The notes: generated by a model from the letters alone, not told the origin. DNA of 64,000 nucleotides from Chryseobacterium sp. StRB126 (GCF_000829375.1 NZ_AP014624.1:1116001-1180000), one strand, 5' to 3'; counted from the stretch's first letter, positions 40,015-49,673 are shown. Numbers and translations: made by a program.

Positions 40015-41190
40015 ATGGATAATCAAGAAAATCAACCTATAGATCCACTAGGATCAATTGAACCTCTTAGAACATTTGAGCCTACGCCGATGGTTCCACC
40101 AACACCGGCTCAACCTGTTCAAAATGCAGCGCCGGCGGTGCTTGTAGACAGAGAAGGGAACGTAAATCTGACTCAGTTACAGTCAGAAGAACGTCAGAAG
40201 TACGAAGTTTTAGCAAACTCTATTGATGAAGCTAATCCGGGATCTATTGTAAATTTTGGAGCAGAACTTCAGAAAACGTTAACCAATCAGAGTGACAGCT
40301 TCTTAGGAAATGTGAGAAGATCAAACTCAGGAGAAGTTGGCGGATTGATCAATGACCTTTTAGTAGAGCTAAACTACGTAGATGTAGAGGAGCTTAACGG
40401 AAATAAAGTAAAAAGCTTCCTGAGCAAATTACCATTCATGAAGAAGGTAATCACCCAGGTAGAAAACCTGTTTGCTAAGTATGACAAGATCATCAACAAT
40501 ATTGAGCAGATCTCTTACAAAGTAAATGCAGGTATCATTACTTCTACAAAAGATAATGCTGTTCTTCAGACGATTTTTGAAAGCAATGTAAATTCTATCA
40601 AGCAAATTGAAGATCTTGTTATTGCAGGAAATATCAGAATGGAAAGAGCCGCTGTTGAGTTAGCTCAGATGGAAGCCAGTCCTCAGAATTTCCAGGACTA
40701 TCAGATTGCAGATAAGAGAGACTTCATTGCAAGATTAGACAGAAGAATGGCTGATCTTAAAGTGGTACGTGTGATTATGATGCAGTCACTTCCACAGATC
40801 AGATTGGTTCAGAATAATAACGTTTCTATTGCTGAAAAAGCACAGACAATTCTTACGACTACACTTCCTGTATGGAAAAATCAACTTTCACTTGCCGTTG
40901 CGATGTACAGACAACAGCAGAATATTGAGATCCAGCAGAAAGTATCTGCTACTACAGAAGAGATCTTAAGAAAGAATGCAGAACGTCTTGGTCAGAATTC
41001 AATTAACGTGGCGAGAGCCAATGAGCAGACGATTGTATCTGTAGAAACATTGAGAGAAACAACTTCAATGTTGATCAATACATTAAATGAAGTGAAACAA
41101 ATCCAGAAACAGGGAGCTGACAACAGAAGAAAACTGGATCAGGATCTTCAGACATTGGAGCATGAATTGAAAGCGAATGTCAGAGGTTAA
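40015..41190 (+). CDS. TelA-family toxic anion resistance protein
   Basis: 391 residues, mostly coiled-coil helix. A Pro-rich N-terminus (about 1-50) precedes the TelA body with KVKSFLSKLPFMKKV and the closing helices LGQNSINVARANEQTIVSVETL. TelA proteins accompany TerD in Ter clusters. It starts two bases after terD1's stop. Confidence 0.9.
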   Translation: MDNQENQPIDPLGSIEPLRTFEPTPMVPPTPAQPVQNAAPAVLVDREGNVNLTQLQSEERQKYEVLANSIDEANPGSIVNFGAELQKTLTNQSDSFLGNVRRSNSGEVGGLINDLLVELNYVDVEELNGNKVKSFLSKLPFMKKVITQVENLFAKYDKIINNIEQISYKVNAGIITSTKDNAVLQTIFESNVNSIKQIEDLVIAGNIRMERAAVELAQMEASPQNFQDYQIADKRDFIARLDRRMADLKVVRVIMMQSLPQIRLVQNNNVSIAEKAQTILTTTLPVWKNQLSLAVAMYRQQQNIEIQQKVSATTEEILRKNAERLGQNSINVARANEQTIVSVETLRETTSMLINTLNEVKQIQKQGADNRRKLDQDLQTLEHELKANVRG

Positions 41191-41206
41191 TTTATAGGAT
41201 ACTACG

Positions 41207-42154
41207 GTGGGGGAAGATGCAGCAACCATATTGTCACAGAGCAAAAGAAGGTTAACAAGGCTTAAACTTCTGGCTAATTTTTTTGAACATATTGATATAA
41301 TATCCATTTACATCAAAACAGATATTATCCACAATCTGTTCCAGGAAAATACGGCTCTTGATTACAATAAACTGGAACTTTTCCACCTGCAATATACCGA
41401 TAGCCTCATAGAACTTTTGACGAAGATAAAAAGACAGAAGGAAAATGATATGCTGGCGGTCCTTAATGAAATTGACATCAACAAAAAATATATTTCAGGT
41501 TTTGAAGAAAGGCAGGCAGATAGTTTTCAGACCGATAGGAAAATGTACAGCGGTATATTTTCACAACATCTGAAAGCTCTGTACAAAGACCTTACAGAAG
41601 ATGTTTTCACAGCCAACTGGGATAATGTACTGTATTTTCATAAAAAGTATGCGAAAGAATTCTACAGGTTGGAAGCAGATGAATCTCTGCTGAAAGCTGA
41701 GTCTTTTCCGGCATATCAGTACAAAGATTATTCTATTGAAAGGAAACTGTTGGGAAGGCTGAACATACAGGGATTTAAGGTCCGTTTTGTCTGTGGCTAT
41801 GCTATCGGGACTCATGAATATGAACTTTTCAAGATCTTTCAGTCTGATGATTATTTTATTTTCAGTGTAGATGATAAAAAGCTTTATCTTTTCGACAAGG
41901 AACTGGATAAGCTGGATGTTTCTGAAAACCAATCCAATCAGAGTATCATTATCGACCAGCTTAAGAATAAAAACGAAGAGCTGGAGAATACGATGAATGA
42001 AAGAAAACGCAACTTACCCCCCGAGGTAGAAGGTGTCTTGAAAGATTATATCCGAAACCTCGAAAATATAGATATTATGAGCAAGATATTTGCCTTTGAT
42101 GAAGAAACAAATATTCTGCGGGCAATGCTTAATTTGAACCTGAATAATCAATAA
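41207..42154 (+). CDS. Uncharacterised Ter-cluster protein
   Basis: 315 residues, helical, GTG start at 41207 because the nearest ATG (41217) is out of frame. No catalytic motif. The segment KDYSIERKLLGRLNIQGFKVRF precedes beta strands, and acidic stretches close the protein. It lies between telA and the second terD, so it probably belongs to the Ter complex. Confidence 0.65.
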   Translation: MGEDAATILSQSKRRLTRLKLLANFFEHIDIISIYIKTDIIHNLFQENTALDYNKLELFHLQYTDSLIELLTKIKRQKENDMLAVLNEIDINKKYISGFEERQADSFQTDRKMYSGIFSQHLKALYKDLTEDVFTANWDNVLYFHKKYAKEFYRLEADESLLKAESFPAYQYKDYSIERKLLGRLNIQGFKVRFVCGYAIGTHEYELFKIFQSDDYFIFSVDDKKLYLFDKELDKLDVSENQSNQSIIIDQLKNKNEELENTMNERKRNLPPEVEGVLKDYIRNLENIDIMSKIFAFDEETNILRAMLNLNLNNQ

Positions 42155-42228
42155 AACGGAATTTGAAACAAGCGGATAAGCGTATTTGCTTTTCGCCAAA
42201 AATGTAAATAATAACTAAACATACAAAG

Positions 42229-42837
42229 ATGGCTATCAACTTACAAAAAGGTCAGAGAATTAACCTTAAAAAAGAAAACGGAGCTGAGCTTTCTCAAGCC
42301 TGTGTAGGAATCAACTGGGGAGCAATTGAAAAAAAAGGACTTTTCGGAACTAAAAAAGAAGCAGTAGACTTAGACGGAAGCTGTATTTTATATGATTCAA
42401 ACAAAAATGTTACTGAAGTAGTTTATTTCGGGAACCTGAAATCTAAAAACGGTTCTGTAAGACACAGTGGAGACGACCTTACCGGTGACGTAAATGGAGA
42501 TGACGGATTGGATAACGAAGTGATTACGGTAGATTTCAGTAACCTTGAACCTAACGTAGATCACGTGGCAATGGTACTAAACAGTTATAAAGGTCAGGAT
42601 TTCGGAACCATCCCTTTTGCTTCTATCCGTATCTATGAAGGAACACCAACCAATGTAAAAGAGGTTTTTGCTAAATATGATATAGCTAACGATGCTTCTT
42701 TCAGAGGCCATGTTGCTATGGTATTGGGCGTTTTCTACAGAAGAAACGGTGAATGGAAATTCAACGCGATTGGAGATCCTACAGCGGACAGAAAGCTGGA
42801 GCAGACGATCCAAACTGTACAGATGAATTATTTATAA
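42229..42837 (+). CDS. terD: TerD-family protein, copy 2
   Basis: 202 residues, MAINLQKGQRINLKK start, the calcium-binding pattern AVDLDGSCILYD and DDLTGDVNGDDGLDNE, and the closing YRRNGEWKFNAIG. It is longer in the second strand region than copy 1 and resembles the TerD/TerZ type. Confidence 0.9.
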   Translation: MAINLQKGQRINLKKENGAELSQACVGINWGAIEKKGLFGTKKEAVDLDGSCILYDSNKNVTEVVYFGNLKSKNGSVRHSGDDLTGDVNGDDGLDNEVITVDFSNLEPNVDHVAMVLNSYKGQDFGTIPFASIRIYEGTPTNVKEVFAKYDIANDASFRGHVAMVLGVFYRRNGEWKFNAIGDPTADRKLEQTIQTVQMNYL

Positions 42838-42922
42838 TCATTTATACATCAAAATGTAAATAAAATAGCAATATTTGTACTTTGTACATCTATTGCTTTT
42901 ATCATATAATAACATAACTAAA

Positions 42923-43963
42923 GTGGAACATCAAAGTATTTTAGAACTGCACCCGGGATTGGTCTGGGGATTTGCGATAACAGTTGTTATCATGCTGCTC
43001 CTGGATTTAGGAGTATTCAATAAAAAAAGTCATGAAGTCTCATCCAAAGAAGCGACCATCTGGTCAATTGTGTGGATCTCACTTTCCATGATCTTTTCAG
43101 GTGTTGTGTATTGGGTTTTCAATACAGACGGAACACCGGAAAGTCATGCTGTAGCGGTAGAGAAATTTACACAGTATCAGGCTGCCTACTGGATTGAAAA
43201 AGCCCTTTCTGTGGATAACTTATTCGTATTTATCCTTGTTTTCGGTTTCTTTAAAGTTCCGAAATACCTTCATCATAAAGTGTTGTTTTGGGGGATTATC
43301 GGAGCATTGATATTCAGAGCGATATTTATCTTTGCAGGAGTAGGACTTATTAACCTTACTTATCTTCCTGAAATGAATATTTTCGGAAAAGCAGTACAGA
43401 TCAACATAGTAATGGCCTTATTCGGATTATTCCTTGTGTATGCAGGAATCAAATCATGGGGTGATGGTGGCGATGATGACGATGAAGATTACAGCAATAC
43501 AGCAGGAGCAAGACTGATCAAAAGTTTCTGGAAAGTTTCTGATAATTACGATGGAGACAAGTTCTTCACCATTCAGAACGGGATCAAAATGGCAACACCA
43601 CTATTAGTAGTAGTGGGAGTTATTGAGTTTACAGACGTTCTTTTCGCAGTAGATTCCATTCCGGCGATCTTTGCGATTTCAAACGACCCGTTTATTCTGT
43701 ATACATCAAATATCTTTGCAATTTTAGGTCTTAGATCATTATATTTCCTATTGGCGAACTTTATCCATATGTTCAGCAAACTTCCTTATGGGTTGGCGAT
43801 TATCCTGTCATTCATTGGAGTTAAAATGCTTATTGCACCATGGATTCACATTCCTTCCCCAGTTTCATTAGGAATTGTTGGTGGAGTATTGGTTATTTCC
43901 GTTCTTTTATCCGTTATCTTCCCTGAAAAAGAGGATGAGGAAAAAGATAAGCTGGAAGAGTAA
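42923..43963 (+). CDS. terC: TerC-family integral membrane protein
   Basis: 346 residues from GTG 42923 (MEHQSILELHPGLVWGF); the longer frame from 42875 would begin inside a TACTTTG promoter-like box. Eight to nine hydrophobic helices include the TerC signature FWIEKALSVDNLFVFILVFGFF-type region and FTDVLFAVDSIPAIFAIS with conserved acidic residues. TerC works with the Ca2+-binding TerD proteins at the inner membrane; relatives export Mn2+. A strong terminator follows. Confidence 0.9.
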   Translation: MEHQSILELHPGLVWGFAITVVIMLLLDLGVFNKKSHEVSSKEATIWSIVWISLSMIFSGVVYWVFNTDGTPESHAVAVEKFTQYQAAYWIEKALSVDNLFVFILVFGFFKVPKYLHHKVLFWGIIGALIFRAIFIFAGVGLINLTYLPEMNIFGKAVQINIVMALFGLFLVYAGIKSWGDGGDDDDEDYSNTAGARLIKSFWKVSDNYDGDKFFTIQNGIKMATPLLVVVGVIEFTDVLFAVDSIPAIFAISNDPFILYTSNIFAILGLRSLYFLLANFIHMFSKLPYGLAIILSFIGVKMLIAPWIHIPSPVSLGIVGGVLVISVLLSVIFPEKEDEEKDKLEE

Positions 43964-43985
43964 TACACATTACGATATATAAATG

Positions 43986-44016
43986 GCCCCCGAGAGTTAA
44001 TCTTGGGGGCTTTTTT
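43986..44016 (+). terminator. Terminator after terC
   Basis: GCCCCCGAGA/TCTTGGGGGC stem, five-base loop, then TTTTTT. Confidence 0.9.
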
Positions 44017-44124
44017 GTGAAGGAAGGGAAAGCAAGATGGATGCTGGAAGGCGGAAGTACTTGTAGACGAAATAAAGAATCATCTGCATTGTAATGAGAT
44101 TATCATTATAAGAATGTAAATAGT

Positions 44125-44365
44125 TAAGCTGAGTTGGGGATAAGACATTTCTGTTTTTAGTAAGTAAGGAAGCCTGGAGCTGGGAGAGGGAAGTGAGTTG
44201 AGGCTAAAAAAGCAGTTACAACCCTGTAATGTATTATTCCTTTAAAGACAGCTTCATCAAATTTTATGCAATGTCAGAAATTGTAGTTCCGATAGTCACT
44301 TCCAACCTCTCTCTTCCGGCTTACAGCCTAGTTATCCTTAATTTTATGATCCCGAACTCAGGTTA
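44125..44365 (+). repeat. MITE-like dispersed repeat, copy 3
   Basis: 241 bp, same orientation as copy 1. Left end AAGCTGAGTTGGGGAT is degenerate, right end ATCCCGAACTCAGGTT is intact. It carries a one-base deletion in the frame conserved in copies 1 and 2. Confidence 0.72.
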
Positions 44366-44426
44366 TTTATCTATAAAACTAACTGTACTTCCAGCTTCAT
44401 TCTTCCAGCTTCCCTCCAAAAAAAAA

Positions 44427-44475
44427 CAAAATAGACAGACAAGTTTGTCTATTTTGTTTTTTTCTTCTATCTTTG
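44427..44475 (+). promoter_or_regulatory. TetR operator and promoter
   Basis: The centre is AGACAA-GT-TTGTCT (44437-44450), nested in an outer inverted repeat CAAAATAGAC/GTCTATTTTG. The -7 box TATCTTTG is at 44468-44475 and a TTG inside the operator (44445-44447) is 20 bases upstream, so a bound repressor would cover the -33 element. The same hairpin could also act as a weak terminator. Confidence 0.65.
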
Positions 44476-44495
44476 TCTTACAAAATAAAGTCAAT

Positions 44496-45023
44496 ATGAA
44501 GTCTCCAAGAGAAAGAATTGTAGAAACAACATTTGATCTGTTTGCAAAACAGGGATATAATTCTACAGGAATCAACCAGATTATTTCTGACGCAGGAGTG
44601 GCCAAAGCAAGCTTTTATCTTCATTTTAAGTCCAAAGAAGACTTATGTGTGGAGTTTCTGAATGTAAGACATGAATACTGGTTCAATGAGCTTCATTCTT
44701 TTACAGCCTGGTCAGCAGACCTCAGTTCAAAGATTATTGGTGCTTTTGATTTTCTGATGTATATGAATGAAAAAGAGAACTTCAGAGGTTGCAGTTTCCT
44801 GAATATTTTATCAGAAATTCCAATAGATAATGTTAAAATCCTAAATGTAATCCAGTCTCATAAAGCTGATCTTAGAAATTATTTTCTGGAATTACTGAAA
44901 GATGATGCTCTTTCTGATCATATCTATATGCTTTTTGAAAGCAGCATTATAGAAAGTCAGCTTTTTAAATCGAATGAACTGATTTTGAAATCAAAAAAAA
45001 TAGTCAACCATTTAATCCCTTAA
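44496..45023 (+). CDS. TetR/AcrR-family repressor
   Basis: 175 residues from ATG 44496 (MKSPRERIVETTFDLF); the longer frame from 44229 runs through MITE copy 3 and the promoter. The N-terminal HTH is GYNSTGINQIISDAGVAKASFYLHF. The C-terminal ligand domain is unassigned. It overlaps nothing but is followed by an NTF2-like gene at three bases, which is probably its regulated partner. Confidence 0.9.
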   Translation: MKSPRERIVETTFDLFAKQGYNSTGINQIISDAGVAKASFYLHFKSKEDLCVEFLNVRHEYWFNELHSFTAWSADLSSKIIGAFDFLMYMNEKENFRGCSFLNILSEIPIDNVKILNVIQSHKADLRNYFLELLKDDALSDHIYMLFESSIIESQLFKSNELILKSKKIVNHLIP

Positions 45024-45026
45024 ACA

Positions 45027-45440
45027 ATGGAACAGAAACATCCGCTTCCGCCTTTCACCCTTGAAACGGCAAAGCAAAAAATTCAAATGGCAGAAGATGC
45101 CTGGAACAGTCAGGATCCTGAAAAAGTATCCAAAGCTTATACGATAGACAGCGAATGGAGAAACAGAGATACATTCGTCAATGGAAGAGAAGAAATTGTT
45201 GTGTTTCTTCAGAAGAAATGGGAAAAAGAACTCAATTATAAGCTTAAGAAAGAATATTGGGCACACACCGATAACCGCATTGCGGTTCGTTTTGAATATG
45301 AATACCAGACCAAAGAAGGCCATTGGTTCAGAGCTTATGGAAACGAAAACTGGGAGTTTGATGAAAACGGATTAATGACTAAAAGATATGCTAGTATTAA
45401 TGATCTCGCTATAAAAGAAGACGACCGAAAATTCAGATAA
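45027..45440 (+). CDS. NTF2-like protein (DUF1348 type)
   Basis: 137 residues of the SnoaL/NTF2-like fold, with the family opening [27 protein letters not shown] and [14 protein letters not shown], and [24 protein letters not shown] in the middle. Proteins of this type are widespread and mostly without a known reaction. Co-transcribed with the TetR gene. Confidence 0.85.
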   Translation: MEQKHPLPPFTLETAKQKIQMAEDAWNSQDPEKVSKAYTIDSEWRNRDTFVNGREEIVVFLQKKWEKELNYKLKKEYWAHTDNRIAVRFEYEYQTKEGHWFRAYGNENWEFDENGLMTKRYASINDLAIKEDDRKFR

Positions 45441-45446
45441 ATAGAT

Positions 45447-45479
45447 AAAGACTGTTGTTTATACAATAGTCTTTTTTGT
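45447..45479 (+). terminator. Terminator after the TetR-NTF2 operon
   Basis: AAGACTGTTG/CAATAGTCTT stem followed by TTTTTTG. Confidence 0.8.
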
Positions 45480-45620
45480 TTTTTGAAATATGTGGATAGA
45501 GGTAAATATTCATTTTGTTTTTAGCTTAAATACCACTATGGTTAGTGAGAGAGTAGACCCTTATGAAAATGTATGGTTTTTGTGGGGGGAAATCAGGGAT
45601 GTAGTAAAGGTAAAAAAAAC

Positions 45621-45628
45621 TATATTTG
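45621..45628 (+). promoter_or_regulatory. Possible -7 promoter box
   Basis: TATATTTG, a perfect match, but about 247 bases upstream of the next gene. The rest of 45480-45874 shows no gene or fold. Confidence 0.35.
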
Positions 45629-45874
45629 TGCCGTATTTTGATGTATGAATTTCTATTTCAACTGTCTTTCCATTCATATAAATACTTAAAAATGTAAGAT
45701 TGTGTGCATTTTTATAAGTTTTTAGAGCTCATGATTCTACCGTTCAAACTTTACCATTAACCTTTCAATTGTCAAGAGTGTTTTGATACTTTATAATTGA
45801 AAGCGAAAGGATAATGTTAATGTTAATCTAGCGAGTACTTTATTAATGTTTAACCATATTAAAACTATTAACTT

Positions 45875-47764
45875 ATGAAAAAATGTTTTATTTTATTTAT
45901 TTCAGTCTTTACTTTACTTTGTTATGCTCAAGTAGGGATTAATACAGGAGAGCCGAATTTAAAAGCAGGATTACACATTTCTGAACGGAAAATTCCCTTA
46001 AGTCCCAATATTCCTGATGCTTTTAATGGGATAATTATACAACGTTATACAACTCAGGAAAGGAACATCCATTTTACCAACCTTACCGCAACAGAAGACG
46101 GACTTACTATATTTAATAAAGATACTCAATGCTATAATTTTTGGAGCGGGACGCAATTAAAGTGGTTAAATCTTTGCGGAACTCCAGATCCTGCAGAGTT
46201 TACCCTAAGTAGCTGTGATCTGCCAACCCGGGTATCAGGAAGTTATAGGGCGCAGTCTGTGCTTAATTCAACCAATACTTATACTTTGTCTGTAAATGTA
46301 GCAGTAACTGGAACATATAATATACAGATCAACACAACTAACGGATATTATTTTACGAAGTCCGGAGTATTTACCTCTACAGGGGTTCAGGCCATTAGAT
46401 TAGATGGAGTTGGTATTCCAACGAATCCAGGAACGGATTCTGTGACATTAAATATAAACGGTGTGGATGTAAATACTTGCCCACTGCCCAGTATTAATGT
46501 TTCCCAAGCGCAAACCTCTTTTGATATGGATTGTAATAATGCGGTTGTACATGGAGAATATCAGGCTAAAATTGCACTGGATGGATCCAATTATATTGAT
46601 ATACCAGTGACTGCCGTTTATACATCAGGTTCAACTACTGTAACGACTACTTCAGCTAATGGTATTTATTTTTCATCTGGAAATATTGTGATTAACAATA
46701 CGACAACAAGTATCCGCTTATATGGATATCAGACTCCAGGGGCTATGGGAACCAATGTTTATCAGTTTGTAAGTCCGGGCAATAATATAACCTGCAGTGT
46801 GGCTGTAGAGGTAAAGAGTTCAAGCGGTACGTTTAAAAATCCTGTTGCAAGATGTACTGATATTCTTAACGAAAATGCAAATGCACAAGATGGATTTTAT
46901 TGGTTAAAAGGTGCCAGTGCCAAATTTAAAACGTATTGTGATATGAGTAATGGTGGATGGACATTGGTGAAATCCTTATCAGAAAGACAGATTCTGGTTA
47001 TAGAAAAAACTCAAAGTGAGTCTCTTGCTACCCAAATACAAAGGAACCCGGTTACGACTGAAGATGGAATATTTAATGAATATAGCTTTTCATTGCTTCC
47101 ATATGTGGTTAGTAATATTGGCGGCTCAAGTGGCTCGATAAGAGAATATCGTTTTACTATTAAGGAAAAAGGACCTGCTACACACCCTTCTTCTGCAGGA
47201 GTAACTGCTCAGAGTGTTGAAAGTGGTACAACTGCTCCGGTAAATGATGTATGGACACCTAATAATTATTGGGATGTTGTAATAACTGATGGAAATCCGT
47301 CAAGCAGTGATTATAGTAGTAATGGATATACATCAGCAGGTAAACTTTTTGGTTTTCCTTGGGGGAAACCCCAGCTAGGAGTTAATGGCACTAATTATTT
47401 CTTTAATAATGTGCCGTTTGTAGTAGTTCCTCCGGGAATGTACAGCCAGGCAGGATTTTTTACAGGATTTTATGGCGCTTTAGGATATGCAGGGGCTAAT
47501 AATGCAAGTTCTAATTTAACATATACCTCAAGTAATGGAAGTTCAGCAACATTCAATAAATATTATATCAATGATTTGTTTGGATTATATATGAATACCG
47601 AATACCAGCTGAACCATCATATTGGTACTTGTGCTAACAGTACTGATAACTATGGCGGAGCAAGTTACTGTATCAATGGATGGGCAAACTGGAGACCTCA
47701 TGGCTTCAATATGAATCCATCTAATCAACCTGAGGGAAGAATAATTCAGTATTGGGTAAAATAG
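45875..47764 (+). CDS. Secreted protein with fibrinogen-like C-terminal domain
   Basis: 629 residues. A signal peptide covers about 1-18 (MKKCFILFISVFTLLCYA), and the mature protein begins QVGINT, as in many flavobacterial surface proteins. Residues about 100-330 are Thr/Ser-rich beta domains, probably Ig-like repeats. From about 340 the pattern DGFYWLKG-x-x-A-x-FKTYCDMSNGGWTL is the fibrinogen-related fold, and the paired Cys and YCINGWANWRPHGF near the end fit a lectin-like binding site. Likely cell-surface or secreted and carbohydrate binding. No type IX sorting domain is visible at the C-terminus. Confidence 0.78.
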   Translation: MKKCFILFISVFTLLCYAQVGINTGEPNLKAGLHISERKIPLSPNIPDAFNGIIIQRYTTQERNIHFTNLTATEDGLTIFNKDTQCYNFWSGTQLKWLNLCGTPDPAEFTLSSCDLPTRVSGSYRAQSVLNSTNTYTLSVNVAVTGTYNIQINTTNGYYFTKSGVFTSTGVQAIRLDGVGIPTNPGTDSVTLNINGVDVNTCPLPSINVSQAQTSFDMDCNNAVVHGEYQAKIALDGSNYIDIPVTAVYTSGSTTVTTTSANGIYFSSGNIVINNTTTSIRLYGYQTPGAMGTNVYQFVSPGNNITCSVAVEVKSSSGTFKNPVARCTDILNENANAQDGFYWLKGASAKFKTYCDMSNGGWTLVKSLSERQILVIEKTQSESLATQIQRNPVTTEDGIFNEYSFSLLPYVVSNIGGSSGSIREYRFTIKEKGPATHPSSAGVTAQSVESGTTAPVNDVWTPNNYWDVVITDGNPSSSDYSSNGYTSAGKLFGFPWGKPQLGVNGTNYFFNNVPFVVVPPGMYSQAGFFTGFYGALGYAGANNASSNLTYTSSNGSSATFNKYYINDLFGLYMNTEYQLNHHIGTCANSTDNYGGASYCINGWANWRPHGFNMNPSNQPEGRIIQYWVK

Positions 47765-47933
47765 AAAGGATAATATAGGCTATTAAAAATTAGATAAATT
47801 TTAAATAAAGGCTGCTATCTTAGCAGTCTTTATATTATATAAGGAATTATGAGAAAAGAAAATTTGAATATTGTACCTTAAATTAAATGCAAAATAAAAA
47901 TGTCAAAAAAGATTTCATTAGCCATTTTGTGTA

Positions 47934-48944
47934 CTATTTTACATCTTTGCCATGCAGTAGCTTATTGATTTTTCTTCTGGTCTGTACAGAGACTTTATAA
48001 GCTCCATCCCGTAATTTCTGGATCTTACCAACCGGATGAAAAATGACCTTACTTTCAAAAGGATTGAATGAAAGCAGTTCATTACTGCAATCACGAGGAT
48101 CCAGTAAAGAATTTTTCTCTATTTTAACCTCACCAATTTTAATGTATGGCGAATTTTTCCACTCCACATTCAGCTTATTAATGGGTTGGTCCTTAATATT
48201 ATAGCAAAGCTGAATCAAAACATCAGCGGTAAAATCATTCTTCTGAAGATAATTCCTTAAAGCCTTTTTCATGTTTTGTTTCTTATCCATATTCTTATTA
48301 ACGGATTTGGGGCTCAACTTTATCTTCATCATATAATCTCCCAAACGGTAAGCTCCTACAGAATGATAATCAAAAGAGAGAATGAAATCATTTCTCTTAC
48401 TGAACAACTTTATTGTATTTCTGATAAATGAACCTGTACAAACAGATGGGATTATTTTAATCATTTGCGTAAGCAGAGAAAATAAACTGCTCCATTTATT
48501 GATATAAGAAAGATTGATGGCTGTAAACAGTTTTAAAAAGGTAGAAACAGAGTTAACAGGAAACAGCGGAAAGTTTACCAACGGATAATTGGAAAGCAGA
48601 TTATTGTTTTCATCCCTGATCTGCACGGCAAAGCCATAAGCCGGAATATCCCTTTTTGAATTTTGAATTTTGAACTGTGCGTTGGAAAGTCTTATAAACA
48701 AATCAAATTTTTCTTTATCAAAAAAAGGTTTGAGAAATTCAGGAATATTGGGGTCTACCAAGAAGATTCCTTTTGAGACTGCATAAGTCTTTGCATGGGC
48801 ATTTCTGGTAGCATAATTAACGTCACTTATGGAAGAGGATTGCTCAACAAAATCGGCAATCGTTTTTTTATTGATTTCCAGAAGTTTTTTTTCCTCTTCA
48901 TTAAGCTCGTCAAACTTCTTGTTATATAGTATCGGATTTGGCAT
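47934..48944 (-). CDS. Catalase-like heme-domain protein
   Basis: 336 residues. RNAHAKTYAVSKGIFLV near 47-63 resembles the His-containing N-terminal motif of catalase-fold proteins, DLFIRLSNAQF matches their RFSN-type motif, and YHSVGAYRLGDYMMKIKL resembles the region before the proximal Tyr. It is shorter than true catalases (about 480) and the remainder is divergent, so it may bind heme without catalase activity. Monocistronic on the minus strand. Confidence 0.65.
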   Translation of the reverse strand: MPNPILYNKKFDELNEEEKKLLEINKKTIADFVEQSSSISDVNYATRNAHAKTYAVSKGIFLVDPNIPEFLKPFFDKEKFDLFIRLSNAQFKIQNSKRDIPAYGFAVQIRDENNNLLSNYPLVNFPLFPVNSVSTFLKLFTAINLSYINKWSSLFSLLTQMIKIIPSVCTGSFIRNTIKLFSKRNDFILSFDYHSVGAYRLGDYMMKIKLSPKSVNKNMDKKQNMKKALRNYLQKNDFTADVLIQLCYNIKDQPINKLNVEWKNSPYIKIGEVKIEKNSLLDPRDCSNELLSFNPFESKVIFHPVGKIQKLRDGAYKVSVQTRRKINKLLHGKDVK

Positions 48945-49216
48945 TTAGTTTTAAAATTCAAGTATAACGCCAAGTTTCGGAATTTGTGTTAAGGAAATAT
49001 TACAATTATTTGAATTTTATGGAAGTTTGATGCAGGAAGTTTGATGCAGGAAGTTTCTGAGTATACCATTTTTAATGATCTTTTTTTTAACTTATTGATT
49101 ATTAGTGCTTAATTAATATAGTAAAGAATGAATAAAAAAGAAAATGCCTGACAGTGAAATACTCGGTTTTTGAACTTCCACCCTCGTGCTTCCATCTTCC
49201 AAGCCTAAAAAAGCCT

Positions 49217-49224
49217 TATCTTTG
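49217..49224 (+). promoter_or_regulatory. -7 promoter box for the FKBP gene
   Basis: TATCTTTG, 14 bases before the ATG. Confidence 0.6.
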
Positions 49225-49238
49225 CAAAAAATTATAAT

Positions 49239-49673
49239 ATGGGAGTAGCAGATTTGTTATTTAAACGTAAAAAAGAATTGGCTGAAAAGAACCTTAATGA
49301 CGGCAAAGAGTACATGGAAGAGTATGGTAAGAGAGAAAGTGTTGTTCAATTACCAAGCGGCTTACAATATGAAATTATTACGGAAGGGGATGGGGCAAAG
49401 CCGGGACCTAAATCTACTGTAAAATGCCACTACCACGGAACTACTATTTCCGGTAAGGTTTTCGACAGTTCTGTAAAAAGAGGAACTCCGGCATCTTTCC
49501 CACTGAACAGAGTGATTTCAGGATGGACAGAAGCTCTTCAGTTAATGACGGTAGGAAGTAAGTGGAGACTGATTATTCCACCGCATTTAGCATACGGAGA
49601 TCAGGAGATCAGCAAAGAAATTGGACCAAACAGTACTCTTGTTTTTGAAGTAGAATTACTGGGTATTAAATAA
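49239..49673 (+). CDS. FKBP-type peptidyl-prolyl isomerase
   Basis: 144 residues, cytosolic. Residues about 40-144 are the FKBP domain with GLQYEIITEGDG, GKVFDSSVKRGTPASFPL, VISGWTEALQLMTVGSKW and PHLAYG; the DSS and YG residues line the active site. The first 35 residues form a helical extension. A terminator follows immediately. Confidence 0.92.
   Translation: MGVADLLFKRKKELAEKNLNDGKEYMEEYGKRESVVQLPSGLQYEIITEGDGAKPGPKSTVKCHYHGTTISGKVFDSSVKRGTPASFPLNRVISGWTEALQLMTVGSKWRLIIPPHLAYGDQEISKEIGPNSTLVFEVELLGIK

Noticed and set aside
44229..44495. N-terminal extension of the TetR protein
   Set aside because: It runs through MITE copy 3 and across the operator and promoter; TetR proteins start close to the HTH, as at 44496.
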